From a virus: a stretch of 20,335 bases of DNA. The notes under the pieces are model-generated. The model was given only the letters and a program-made list of their open reading frames with translations, was not told where the DNA came from and did not search any database. A program made the translations under genes and the position numbers. Shown here piece by piece: positions 1 to 7,254 of this stretch. The DNA lies in IMG/VR virus record IMGVR_UViG_3300020160_001136, positions 1 to 20,335 of that record. One strand, given 5' to 3'. The number at the start of each line of letters is the position of its first letter. The first letter of the stretch is position 1.

Positions 1-1953
1 ATAACGAACACCTTCACTATCCCAAACATTCAGGATATAACGTTTCTTGGCAGTCCAGATTCCACGGTCAGCAATATTTTCCCTCTTCATTTGCATCTTC
101 TGGGCATATGCATTCACATAGTCCGCCAGTTCTTGGTAACAACTTTCAATATATTTTTCAAGTTCCACCTGAGCGACCTTATCAAGGAACGACACAACAC
201 TCTCAGTAGTTTTTTCTCTTCCCTTGTATACAGTCTCCACCAAAGGACCCATATTAAGGTAGATAGAATCAGTATCCGAAGCAATAACATAGTCAACATC
301 ATTTGTCTTAAGAATTTTGTTTAGGTACTTGTTAAGTTTTTCTTCAATCCAACGAATTGAAACTTGCCCAGAAAGAGTAATTGCCTCAGCATTTGCTAGT
401 TTAAAATAACGGAAATACTGGTTGCCGATAGCACCATAAGCACTATTAAGTTGAATCTTCCGTGCCATTTGAATATTATTGCACCTTGCAATCTCCTTTT
501 CCAGTGCTTTTGTTTTTGTCTTTTCATATTCTTGTTTTGCCACAATCATCTTCTTTTTATAGATTGTGCGATCTTTATAGATTTTTTCCATCAGTTCTGG
601 AAGAAATCCACGAACATCTTTGCGATACATTGCACCATTTGCACAAACAGCATACTCTTTATAAGATTCAAAATCAATTTCTTGATTCAGAATCTTATCC
701 ACAGTTACAGAAGGATGCCTTTGTTCCACCAATGTTTCTGGTGAAATATTGTACATTTGGATTAAATGTGGATATAGGGAATTAAGGTCAAAGTTCACCA
801 CCCATTCATACACACCAGGAATCGGCTCTTTTACATAAGCACCAGCATACTTAGAATCTTTGTCAGACCTAACATTTGGAGGAATTACAATATTCCTTTT
901 TTTCAGATAGTTGTAGATAATTGTATCCCACATACGAACCTGAGAAAACACATCAGCATAATTTGCCTTAGCGTCATATGCCATCGTAAGTGCAAGTTCA
1001 ATCAGTTTCATCTTGTCTTCCATACGGTCAACAAGTTCAACGTCCTTGATGTTGTATTCTACAAATTTCTGCCAACCTTTGGTATAGAAATCCTTAAAAG
1101 TATCAAACTCACTGTGGTCTAACTTCTGCTGACCTAGTTCTACATTTGCAATATGATCAAGACGATAAGATTCCTGTGCCTTATAAGTGAACTTCTTGTA
1201 AAGATTCAAATAATCAAGTTGACTGACTCCACCAATATCATAAGAAATGTGCTTACGACCAGAAATAAATTTTTCACTTTCAGTTACCAATCCCCATGGA
1301 GACATCCTCTTCATGAGTTTTTCACCAAGAATACGATCTATACGACGAACCAAATATGGAATATCATACAGTTCACTATTCCAACCAGTAATAACTTCTG
1401 GAGTATTGTCCTCAATCATCCACCAACTGATGAAGTCATTCAACAAATCATACTCGTTTGTAAAAGAACGATAGTTCACATTACTCTGCTGATTATTGAA
1501 TTTACCAAGACCCCAAGTACGAATCTGTTTCGTATTATAATCTTGAATTGAAATCAGCAGCACTTCTTCTGCAGCACTTTCTACATCAGGAAACCCATTC
1601 TCAGATGCAACCTCAATATCAATTGTTGTAACTTTGATTTTACTGATATCAAACTTGACCTCATCTTCAGGATAAGTCTCAGAAATGTATTGATAGATGT
1701 ATCGGTCATTTCCAGAAATATCAAATCCCCTTACACCATCATACTTCTTAATAAACTCCCTACATTCTCTTACAGTTCCTGGTTGAACTGCTTCAACATA
1801 TTCACCATTCAGTGTTTGATACTGAGTATTCTTTTTTGAGGGGACAAAAAGAGTCGGGTAAAACTTCTCACGAGTCATGAAATGTTTACCATTTTCATAA
1901 CCACGAATCAAGAAGTGATCCCCGACCATCTGAACGTTTGTGTAAAATCGCAT
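1..1953 (-). CDS. 43: T4-like family B DNA polymerase gp43 (3' end beyond window)
   Basis: Replicative DNA polymerase with 3'-5' proofreading exonuclease. The frame is open from the ATG at 1953 to the window edge, giving the first 651 residues; the thumb and C-terminal clamp-binding tail lie outside. Visible motifs: Exo I TIDIEVASENG with D112 and E114, the same numbering as T4 gp43; polymerase motif A FDLNSLYP with D389; motif B ARKIQLNSAYGAIGN; motif C ASDTDSIYLN with D560 and D562. Motif C has Ser where most family B enzymes have Gly (GDTDS). The start ATG overlaps the stop of the preceding small Sm-like gene (TAATG), so translation is probably coupled to it. It should work with the gp45 clamp and gp44/62 loader encoded upstream in the same direction. 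The family call is secure. Confidence 0.97.
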   Translation of the reverse strand, partial: MRFYTNVQMVGDHFLIRGYENGKHFMTREKFYPTLFVPSKKNTQYQTLNGEYVEAVQPGTVRECREFIKKYDGVRGFDISGNDRYIYQYISETYPEDEVKFDISKIKVTTIDIEVASENGFPDVESAAEEVLLISIQDYNTKQIRTWGLGKFNNQQSNVNYRSFTNEYDLLNDFISWWMIEDNTPEVITGWNSELYDIPYLVRRIDRILGEKLMKRMSPWGLVTESEKFISGRKHISYDIGGVSQLDYLNLYKKFTYKAQESYRLDHIANVELGQQKLDHSEFDTFKDFYTKGWQKFVEYNIKDVELVDRMEDKMKLIELALTMAYDAKANYADVFSQVRMWDTIIYNYLKKRNIVIPPNVRSDKDSKYAGAYVKEPIPGVYEWVVNFDLNSLYPHLIQMYNISPETLVEQRHPSVTVDKILNQEIDFESYKEYAVCANGAMYRKDVRGFLPELMEKIYKDRTIYKKKMIVAKQEYEKTKTKALEKEIARCNNIQMARKIQLNSAYGAIGNQYFRYFKLANAEAITLSGQVSIRWIEEKLNKYLNKILKTNDVDYVIASDTDSIYLNMGPLVETVYKGREKTTESVVSFLDKVAQVELEKYIESCYQELADYVNAYAQKMQMKRENIADRGIWTAKKRYILNVWDSEGVRY

Positions 1954-2219
1954 TATGCAGTTAGTTTAAGATACTTTTCAATAATTTGGGGAGTTGGATC
2001 TGCAATTGTAAGAATACTATCAGAATGAATCATTAATTCATTTTGATCTGTAAAATCTAACCAAGTTTCCAAATAATAATCGCCGGAAATTCCTTTTTTG
2101 AGGGAATATGGATTGATTAATTTGCAATCAGGTTCTCCCAATTCCGATCCAACTTCAACAATTTCAGTAATCAATACTGTATCAACTTTCAGTAGAAGAC
2201 ATTTCACAATCTTTTCCAT
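1953..2219 (-). CDS. Small Sm-like protein, copy A
   Basis: An 88-residue protein of the type found repeatedly in cyanophage genomes. It has the same layout as the genes at 2182-2517 and 18952-19362: a short basic N-terminal strand, a mid-protein Pro, a Trp-containing strand (ETWLDF), an I-hydrophobic-T strand (ILTIADP), then a terminal helix IIEKYLK. A cyanophage-type protein from ocean metagenomes with this kind of layout was found by crystallography to have an Sm-like fold. Assigning this gene to it is my inference from pattern, not from a search. The start is supported by AGGAAAAGGTAA directly before the ATG. The gene overlaps the upstream paralogue by 38 bases and the gp43 start by one base. 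A role in RNA binding or in tuning gp43 expression is possible but unproven. Confidence 0.7.
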   Translation of the reverse strand: MEKIVKCLLLKVDTVLITEIVEVGSELGEPDCKLINPYSLKKGISGDYYLETWLDFTDQNELMIHSDSILTIADPTPQIIEKYLKLTA

Positions 2220-2517
2220 TTACCTTTTCCTCGTATAATTCAATTATGCTTTTAATTGGTTCGACAATTGTTACAATCCAATCATGTGGAACTGCTATTT
2301 TATCTTCAAGTGTAAGCAAAATCCATGGGGATAATGTTACATCAATAGAATTTTCAATATCTGTTGATAGATTTTCCGTCAATAGAATTGATTTGTTGAT
2401 ATTGATCTTATGCGGTTTTTGAAACAAATACCCACACAATTTTTCTTTAGAAATCAATTCTTTTGCATCAGAAATAACTGTTTCACCAGATTTTAGTAGT
2501 GCTAGTTTAATTGACAT
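2182..2517 (-). CDS. Small Sm-like protein, copy B
   Basis: A 111-residue protein and probable paralogue of the neighbouring 88-residue gene. It begins MSIKLALLKSGETVISDAKE, which matches the LKLISGEEIFSLI start region of the protein at 18952-19362. The rest of the pattern follows: a QKP loop, SPWILL strand, DWIVTIVEP strand and a terminal helix SIIELYEE. The start at 2517 is chosen over longer in-frame options because it follows GAGAGGAAACCTAAAA and because the longer frame would run through the terminator and promoter. It is the first gene after the promoter at 2539-2567 and so leads the short operon B-A-gp43. Its last 12 codons overlap copy A in another frame. The molecular function is unknown; the fold assignment is inferred. 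Confidence 0.72.
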   Translation of the reverse strand: MSIKLALLKSGETVISDAKELISKEKLCGYLFQKPHKININKSILLTENLSTDIENSIDVTLSPWILLTLEDKIAVPHDWIVTIVEPIKSIIELYEEKVNGKDCEMSSTES

Positions 2518-2538
2518 TTTTAGGTTTCCTCTCAAGTC

Positions 2539-2567
2539 ATTATAGCACAAAAAAAGGGGAGGTGCAA
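2539..2567 (-). promoter_or_regulatory. Host-type (sigma-70) promoter for the Sm-like B-A-gp43 operon
   Basis: The -10 box is a perfect TATAAT (2539-2544) with an extended TG (TGCTATAAT). A weak -35, TTGCAC (2562-2567), lies 17 bases upstream inside the arm of the hsp20 terminator hairpin. The same TGTGCTATAAT string occurs in the gp55 promoter. The first gene start (2517) is about 20 bases downstream. Confidence 0.7.
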
Positions 2568-2590
2568 CTGGTTTTTGCCAGTTACCTCCC
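2549..2590 (-). terminator. Rho-independent terminator after hsp20
   Basis: Minus-strand stem GGGAGGT plus AACTGG pairs with CCAGTT plus ACCTCCC around a short A-rich loop, with a two-base bulge, and is followed by CTTTTTTT. It closes the hsp20 transcript and directly abuts the TATAAT of the next promoter. Confidence 0.85.
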
Positions 2591-2614
2591 TGCGGCAACG
2601 ATATTCAGAAGTAT

Positions 2615-3058
2615 TTATTTGAGTTCATAAACCTTCCTTTTTTGATGCTCAGGAATCACTCTTTTAATTTTAATAGTAAGTAATCCATCCTCAAAAGAAA
2701 CATCTTTAACTTCAACATCATCAGAAAGAGTCCAGGTGCGTTTGAATGCTCTCTTTGCTAATCCTTGGTGAATATATTCATCCTCAGAATTACGAACTTT
2801 TCCTGATTCTACAAAGAGTTTATTCCATTCTGTAGATACTCTAATATCATCTCTTTTGTATCCAGCAAGTGCAATTTCTAATCTAAAATCAACACTACTT
2901 TCTTTGATTAGATTATATGGTGGATAGTTGGTATGCGTTTCATACGCAGTATCAAACCTTTTAAACCACTCATCCAATCCAATACTATTTCTTTGAATTT
3001 CCATCAGATACTTTGCAGTTTCTGGTATTGTAAGTGTAAGCGAACTTGTTCCGAACAT
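2615..3058 (-). CDS. hsp20: Small heat-shock protein, Hsp20/IbpA family
   Basis: A 147-residue ATP-independent chaperone of the alpha-crystallin type that holds unfolding proteins. It resembles bacterial IbpA (about 137 residues): YPPYNLI opens the domain, followed by FRLEIALAGYKRDDI, an YIHQGLAKRAFKRTWTL stretch and the closing DGLLTIKIKRVIPE with the IxI-like tail. The start at 3058 is set by a perfect AAGGAGG six bases upstream; a longer in-frame version to 3112 would lack this. The gene stands alone between two terminators and so is transcribed as its own unit. Hsp20 genes are characteristic of T4-like cyanophages, probably helping virion assembly or protecting phage proteins, though the client is not known from sequence. 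Confidence 0.93.
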   Translation of the reverse strand: MFGTSSLTLTIPETAKYLMEIQRNSIGLDEWFKRFDTAYETHTNYPPYNLIKESSVDFRLEIALAGYKRDDIRVSTEWNKLFVESGKVRNSEDEYIHQGLAKRAFKRTWTLSDDVEVKDVSFEDGLLTIKIKRVIPEHQKRKVYELK

Positions 3059-3064
3059 AATAGA

Positions 3065-3071
3065 CCTCCTT
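3065..3071 (-). promoter_or_regulatory. Consensus Shine-Dalgarno of hsp20
   Basis: AAGGAGG lies six bases before the ATG at 3058. It is the strongest ribosome binding site in the window, where most genes have weak sites or rely on stop-start coupling. It suggests high expression of hsp20 and fixes the start. Confidence 0.85.
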
Positions 3072-3113
3072 GAGCGTCTGTAAGTTAATAATGTCCCCGA
3101 AGGCAACATCATT

Positions 3114-3119
3114 AGTATA
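3114..3119 (-). promoter_or_regulatory. Possible -10 box for hsp20
   Basis: TATACT, preceded by TGATA, lies just after the regA terminator and about 55 bases before the hsp20 start. No convincing -35 is visible. A promoter is expected here because the terminator isolates hsp20 from regA. Confidence 0.4.
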
Positions 3120-3131
3120 TATCAGAGAACA

Positions 3132-3164
3132 TAAAAAATGGGGAGTGTTGTTCTCCCCCATTTT
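3132..3164 (-). terminator. Rho-independent terminator after regA
   Basis: Minus strand AAAATGGGGGAG pairs with CTCCCCATTTTTT around a seven-base loop, with one bulged base. It begins right after the regA stop codon at 3166. The A-rich and T-rich flanks make it potentially bidirectional. It ends the long clamp and clamp-loader operon. Confidence 0.85.
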
Positions 3165-3165
3165 C

Positions 3166-3609
3166 TTATTCGGTTTCCTCTTCTACCCTTTTCTTTTTGG
3201 CACCAATATTATATTTGGTCTCCAAAATCCAATCTCCCTTGTCCTTATAGGCAAGGACTTTAATCTGATTGAGTGGTGCAATGTCAGAAATCTTTGAAGC
3301 ATCAACGACTTCTACCAGGCCCCAATCTGCAATCAACTGAGCAATACGGTTACGACGCTGAACGTCGTTTACCGTAAGATTTGCATGTTTGCCATCAAGT
3401 GCAAACAATTCCTTAAAATGAACGAGATAGTATCTACCTTGCTTATGCAGAATATGACAAGATTGATAGATTTTCTTTTCCTTGCGTGAAGCAACTCCGA
3501 TGCGTGTCAAAGTTTCACGAACTTTCAGAAAGTCATCAGGTTCATTTAGGATTACCTCAACCATTTGGTCAGGTGTCCAATTTACAACAGGTTCTTGAAC
3601 GACACTCAT
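3166..3609 (-). CDS. regA: RegA translational repressor
   Basis: RNA-binding autoregulator that in T4 blocks translation initiation of early mRNAs, including those for replication proteins. The 147-residue product aligns by eye with T4 RegA (122 residues): VILNEPDDFLKVRETLTRIG, then YQSCHILHKQGRYYLVHFKE, RRNRIAQLIADWGLVEVV and WILETKYNIGAKK. It carries about 15 extra N-terminal residues. I keep the long start because GGAGGAAC lies directly before it, and because it overlaps the gp62 stop as ATGA. An internal Met (MVEVILNEP) matches the T4 start position but has no ribosome site. A charged tail KKKRVEEETE also extends beyond T4 RegA. It is the last gene of the replication operon and is followed at once by a terminator. 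Confidence 0.95.
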   Translation of the reverse strand: MSVVQEPVVNWTPDQMVEVILNEPDDFLKVRETLTRIGVASRKEKKIYQSCHILHKQGRYYLVHFKELFALDGKHANLTVNDVQRRNRIAQLIADWGLVEVVDASKISDIAPLNQIKVLAYKDKGDWILETKYNIGAKKKRVEEETE

Positions 3610-3992
3610 TTTGTTCCTCCAGTTTCAAATTTCGATTTAATAAATGTTAGTTGTTCTTGGGTAAGAATCCTCAAAGCCTGTTTTGCCTTTTCATTACTAT
3701 AACCATAGTAACGTTTTACATAATCAAGATCTTTGATCGTATCTTTACGGAGCCAAGGAGAAAATCTCTTTTTAACTCTCAGAATATTTATAAAAAAGTC
3801 ATACTGCATCTTTTTTGGAAGGAAATGATACTTGTTCATCTCATTCGCATACATCAAGCAATCAATGTGCCCAGAGAAGCAACGATTGATAATGTATGGT
3901 GCATAATCCTTTTCCAAAGAAGGATCTTCATCAATCAGGTTCTTCTTTGTTTGGTTTATTGAGTTTAACCAATCTTTCAATTCATAAGTCAT
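3606..3992 (-). CDS. 62: Clamp-loader small subunit gp62
   Basis: Non-ATPase subunit that joins gp44 to form the loader for the gp45 sliding clamp. The 128-residue protein is shorter than T4 gp62 (187) but has the form seen in cyanophages: MTYELKDWLNSINQTKKNLI at the start, YAPYIINRCFSGHIDCLMYANEMN, KRFSPWLRKD and YYGYSNEKAKQALRILT near the end. Start and stop both use ATGA overlaps, with the DruA-like gene before and regA after. In T4 gene 44 directly precedes gene 62; here three ORFs, two of them sizeable, separate them. That could alter the 44:62 ratio unless coupling is kept through the overlaps. Confidence 0.88.
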   Translation of the reverse strand: MTYELKDWLNSINQTKKNLIDEDPSLEKDYAPYIINRCFSGHIDCLMYANEMNKYHFLPKKMQYDFFINILRVKKRFSPWLRKDTIKDLDYVKRYYGYSNEKAKQALRILTQEQLTFIKSKFETGGTK

Positions 3993-5047
3993 CGAATAAT
4001 CTCCAAATCATTGTCATGTTTCCACAATTCAAGTTCAGTCCTAAGGCGCCCTTCGGACTTTAATTTCTCATATCTTTTAGATGCCTTCTTCTTCCACCAC
4101 TCAATAACCTGTTCAGGTTCATAACCAAATTTAGAAAGATAATATCTCTTCTTTTCGGTTAGAGTCTTTGCATGTTCGATACAAGAATTAAACTCATCTA
4201 ACTTAGAGTGACCTTTTAGAGAATTTCGAATGATAGAAATCATCTTGGTTTGAATCTTCAATTTCTTCGAAGACTTATCTGCAGAGATCAGTCTTTCTCC
4301 ACCATTTGCGGTGTTATTAAACCACCAGAACATTTCCTTGAAGTAATCATCATGGAAAAGTGGTAGAAAATTACTTTCAGTATCTCCTATGTGTCGAATA
4401 TAAGGTTTAAGGCCATCATACATGGATACCCCTTTCGTTGTACCGTATAGTGAAGTTGTTTCAAAGTATTGAAGATCAATTCCATATTTTCGATCAAATT
4501 GTCGTTTGAGTTCATTAGAAGATGCTAAAAGGGCAAGAAGTTTTCCACCAAGATAATTGTACCCAAATGGTTGAACAGGAACAATATTGAATCCCATTAC
4601 AAACTCACTGTTAATTCTGGAAAGTGAAAGAACTTCACCAAAATAATCATTTCTTGGTTTTGAATTAATAGTCGGAGATCCAAAACGGACTACTCCAATT
4701 ATTTTATTTGTGGTATCCTCAGTTACAATCCATTTCAAAGTTCTACCAGGAATTGCTTCCTCAATAGGATTCGAAGCAGTATCAGTTAAAATCTCAGAAT
4801 AAAGATCTTGATTGTACTTAGATTTTGGTTTGGGATTAGTGTCTACCTCATGAATTGAAAATGACATGTCATTTGGATGAAGATTAAAGTTTGAGAAAAT
4901 CTCATCTTCGGGTCCGAACAATTTTCCAGAAGCATTGGATGTTCTACTCTTTTTAACATATCGAAGATAATCATCAATACGATTAAACTTAGAATAGTAT
5001 TCTATAAATTGATCCGCCGCCCAAATCGCATCTTCAATGGATAACAT
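3989..5047 (-). CDS. DUF4338/DruA-like protein inserted between gp44 and gp62
   Basis: A 352-residue protein that I do not know from T4. The middle resembles the DUF4338 family, which includes DruA of the Druantia anti-phage system: KIIGVVRFGSP, then VMGFNIVPVQPFGYNYLGGK, then RKYGIDLQYFETTSLYG and KPYIRHIGDT. In that family these parts form a GNAT-like core (I...GFGSP, then a hydrophobic LGGK-type helix, then the YG..L..ETF segment). The C-terminus is Lys/Arg-rich (WWKKKASKRYEKLKSEGR), suggesting nucleic-acid binding. The ATG at 5047 follows the previous stop by one base; the longer frame would reach far into that gene. It ends in an ATGA overlap with gp62. The biochemical activity is not known; phage defence, counter-defence, or a DNA-mobility role are all open. 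The family call is moderate, made by eye. Confidence 0.6.
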   Translation of the reverse strand: MLSIEDAIWAADQFIEYYSKFNRIDDYLRYVKKSRTSNASGKLFGPEDEIFSNFNLHPNDMSFSIHEVDTNPKPKSKYNQDLYSEILTDTASNPIEEAIPGRTLKWIVTEDTTNKIIGVVRFGSPTINSKPRNDYFGEVLSLSRINSEFVMGFNIVPVQPFGYNYLGGKLLALLASSNELKRQFDRKYGIDLQYFETTSLYGTTKGVSMYDGLKPYIRHIGDTESNFLPLFHDDYFKEMFWWFNNTANGGERLISADKSSKKLKIQTKMISIIRNSLKGHSKLDEFNSCIEHAKTLTEKKRYYLSKFGYEPEQVIEWWKKKASKRYEKLKSEGRLRTELELWKHDNDLEIIR

Positions 5048-5048
5048 A

Positions 5049-5636
5049 TTAATTTGCCAAAAATTCTTTTTCGTAATCCAAAAGTTCTTGTGGAGTTGCA
5101 ATATAATTGTCAACCGGATCTGCTACTTTAGCATACCACTTCCGCCCATAATTTCTAGAAACAAGTTTAATATCCAAATACTGATATTTCTTATCAGTTG
5201 GTACATAAACTTTATATTTACCTCCCCTATTTGAAGTTAAAAGAGACAGACTTTTATTTTGCTCAGATAAAATATCAATAGTAGTACAAGCAGTTTTAAA
5301 TATCTGAAAATACTTATCATAATCATTCACATACATTTCATGATTATCCATAAGCATCTGATAAATGAACTGTGGAGAATAACAATGATCCCTACATAGC
5401 ACCCAGGTATTGTCAGTTCTCTTTTTTTCCAACGCCCTTTCAGTGATAAATCCTGAAGGTACTGAAAGAGAATGAACTAGATCATAAAATGGACGAGTAA
5501 TAGACCTAACTGCATCAGTATTGTTTCTATTTTTCTGCCAAAGATCAAGAACTTTAAGATTTTCAAAATCAAGAAATGTCCTATAACAATAAACTTCTAG
5601 TCGTGATTCAGTTGTAATTACTTCAATTCGTTTCAT
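5049..5636 (-). CDS. Unknown protein paired with the DruA-like gene
   Basis: A 195-residue protein I do not recognise. It starts MKRIEVITTESRLEVYCYRT and ends PQELLDYEKEFLAN. A Cys/His cluster (WVLCRDHCYSPQF) lies near the middle, followed by an aromatic-rich helix region (MLMDNHEMYVNDYDKYFQIF) and a C-terminal, probably beta-rich, part (GGKYKVYVPTDKKYQYLDI). No membrane segment or signal peptide is visible. The ATG at 5636 lies inside the end of the 52-residue gene upstream, overlapping it by 14 bases. The stop is one base from the DruA-like start, so the two are almost certainly translated together. The pair looks like a single insert between gp44 and gp62. An endonuclease remnant is possible because of the Cys/His cluster, but I see no complete HNH or GIY-YIG motif. 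Confidence 0.75.
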   Translation of the reverse strand: MKRIEVITTESRLEVYCYRTFLDFENLKVLDLWQKNRNNTDAVRSITRPFYDLVHSLSVPSGFITERALEKKRTDNTWVLCRDHCYSPQFIYQMLMDNHEMYVNDYDKYFQIFKTACTTIDILSEQNKSLSLLTSNRGGKYKVYVPTDKKYQYLDIKLVSRNYGRKWYAKVADPVDNYIATPQELLDYEKEFLAN

Positions 5637-5781
5637 TATAAGTCTTAGGGTGAAAATTACAATACTCATTAAACACAATCTTACACTCCTTATGAGTAAG
5701 ATTACAATGCTCTGCAGCTTTTGGCAAATTCCACTTAGCAGTAAAAAGCATTTCCATTGCTTCTCTTGTTTCAGGTCTCAT
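5623..5781 (-). CDS. 52-residue protein directly after gp44
   Basis: A small ORF beginning MRPETREAMEMLFTAKWNLP and ending HPKTYNETN. The middle, AAEHCNLTHKECKIVFNEYC, reads as a short helix-turn-helix-like unit with three Cys residues. The start overlaps the gp44 stop in the classic ATGA form, and the stop lies inside the next gene. This tight fit and the protein-like composition make it a likely real gene, of a type I believe is conserved after gp44 in cyanophages. Function unknown; a DNA-binding or clamp-loader accessory role would be guesswork from position. Confidence 0.72.
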   Translation of the reverse strand: MRPETREAMEMLFTAKWNLPKAAEHCNLTHKECKIVFNEYCNFHPKTYNETN

Positions 5782-6722
5782 TGGAACTCACACTCACACA
5801 TTATTTCAGTCAATGCTGCTAGGAGATTAATTTCTTGGTCAGCAACGAAACCAATTTGGTATTGGTACTTAGCAATAATAAGAACGGCAGCAGGGATAGT
5901 TTGGGGTGATAGACAAGTATAACAGGCATCATAAACCCTGCGAAGAATCACAGAAGAATCGTTGTCCAGATTGGCAACCACCCACTTTCGGACTTCGGGA
6001 AATTTCTTATCTTTGAGATGAGTAATGAGATCATTTACAGCAACGTCAGAAAAAGACGCAAGAATCCCACTATCTATTTCACCACCAACAGAATACCTCT
6101 GACACTCATTAAGTACTCTCCTCCAATCGGGAAAGTGTTTATTAATTAGTTCGGCAAGTACTTTCGGATCATATCGGACGCTCTCTGCATCCAGGATGTC
6201 CTGTAGACGCTTGAAGAAGGATCCTGCCAACTGGGTTTTTTCTTTTCCTTTGATACCGAACTCGACAACTGCACATCGGGAGTGGAGGGGTTCAATGATT
6301 TTGTTCTTGTAGTTGCAGGTGAAGATGAATCGGCAGTTACCAGCAAACTCCTCAATAAACGCCCGTAGGAGGAGTTGTACGTCGTTCCCCGTGTTATCTG
6401 CCTCATCAATGATGACGACTTTGTGCTTAGCATCTGACGAAAGTGAGACGGTCGAAGCAAAGTTCTTCGCATTGTTTCGGACAGTATCGAGGAATCTACC
6501 TTCGTCGGATCCGTTAATAACATAAAAATCTACTCCCAGTTCATTACATAGTGCTTTTGCCACTGTGGTCTTACCAACTCCTGGGGGTCCAGCAAGTAGC
6601 ATATTTGGAATTTCACCTTTATTTAGAAAGTCACTAAAGGTCTTTTTAATATTCTCAGGGAGAATACAATCCTCAATAGTCTTTGGGCGATACTTTTCCA
6701 CCCAAATAAAGTTAGAACTCAT
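5778..6722 (-). CDS. 44: Clamp-loader large subunit gp44
   Basis: AAA+ ATPase that opens the gp45 clamp and loads it at primer-template junctions, with gp62. The 314 residues are close to T4 gp44 (319). Motifs: WVEKYRPKTIEDCIL at the N-terminus, typical of RFC/DnaX proteins; Walker A GPPGVGKT at 45-52; Walker B VVIIDEAD at 101-108; sensor-1 region FIFTCNYKNKI; and the SRC motif (HSRC, 147-150) that supplies the arginine finger. I use the ATG at 6722 (MSSNFIWVEKYRP) rather than a non-ATG start 12 bases upstream. It lies two bases after the stop of the preceding gene, so coupling is likely. Confidence 0.97.
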   Translation of the reverse strand: MSSNFIWVEKYRPKTIEDCILPENIKKTFSDFLNKGEIPNMLLAGPPGVGKTTVAKALCNELGVDFYVINGSDEGRFLDTVRNNAKNFASTVSLSSDAKHKVVIIDEADNTGNDVQLLLRAFIEEFAGNCRFIFTCNYKNKIIEPLHSRCAVVEFGIKGKEKTQLAGSFFKRLQDILDAESVRYDPKVLAELINKHFPDWRRVLNECQRYSVGGEIDSGILASFSDVAVNDLITHLKDKKFPEVRKWVVANLDNDSSVILRRVYDACYTCLSPQTIPAAVLIIAKYQYQIGFVADQEINLLAALTEIMCECEFQ

Positions 6723-6724
6723 AA

Positions 6725-7252
6725 TCAAATCCAATCAGGTTTACGAGAAGGTATACGAAGATAGTTCTCCGCAACCCAAGGTTTGGAAGCAATATACATT
6801 TTGTATGCAGTGAATGTATCAATGCTTTCATCAAGTTTGTATTCGTCAGGCATTGCCCTTGTGAATTGTACCACATTTTTGTAGATAGAAATCTCCTTTC
6901 CACTTTTAGTAGCAAAGATATTCTCAGCAACTTCAAGGCCTTGCATACAGGCATGAACTTTACCATAACGACACTGATATTCATTACAAAGGGCAAATCC
7001 GTGGCGAATCAACCAGGCAAGGTTCTCATGGGATTTTGCTGCCCATTGAGTACAGGGATGATTACGGAACGCACCCTTCTCTGTACTGTACGGCAGACCG
7101 TCTTTTTTGGGAATGTATCCCCAATCATAGTACCACTTGGAGAAGATGACAGAGACCATTTGACAGGTCTCCAAAGGCATTTTCACTACGTGTTTGTCAG
7201 GAAGTGCCACGGCAGAAAGCACCGGGCACTCGTCAGTCACAAAGATGTTCAT
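6725..7252 (-). CDS. Conserved cyanophage-type protein of unknown function
   Basis: A 175-residue soluble protein, starting MNIFVTDECPVLSAVALPDK. Notable blocks are ALPDKHVVKMPLETCQM, FRNHPCTQWAAKSHENLAWL and MPDEYKLDES, and the C-terminus ends KPDWI. The spacing of DKH, a later NHP..W, and an H..L...RHG segment recalls, weakly, the pyrimidine-dimer DNA glycosylase family (PF03013). I would not annotate it as such without a profile search. It sits between the clamp operon's HExxH gene and gp44 with gaps of only a few bases on each side, so it is co-expressed with the replication machinery and may be a DNA-repair or replication accessory. Confidence 0.8.
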   Translation of the reverse strand: MNIFVTDECPVLSAVALPDKHVVKMPLETCQMVSVIFSKWYYDWGYIPKKDGLPYSTEKGAFRNHPCTQWAAKSHENLAWLIRHGFALCNEYQCRYGKVHACMQGLEVAENIFATKSGKEISIYKNVVQFTRAMPDEYKLDESIDTFTAYKMYIASKPWVAENYLRIPSRKPDWI

Positions 7253-7254
7253 AA

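Noticed and set aside
2607-2618. TAAATAAATA near the end of hsp20
   Set aside because: Not a perfect late box, and the terminator lies between it and the next gene.
3059-3112. Longer start for hsp20
   Set aside because: The AAGGAGG site six bases before the 3058 ATG decides the start.
3785-3792. TATAAATA late-promoter string on the minus strand
   Set aside because: It lies inside gp62 in a Phe/Ile/Asn coding context with no nearby gene start; probably chance in AT-rich coding DNA.
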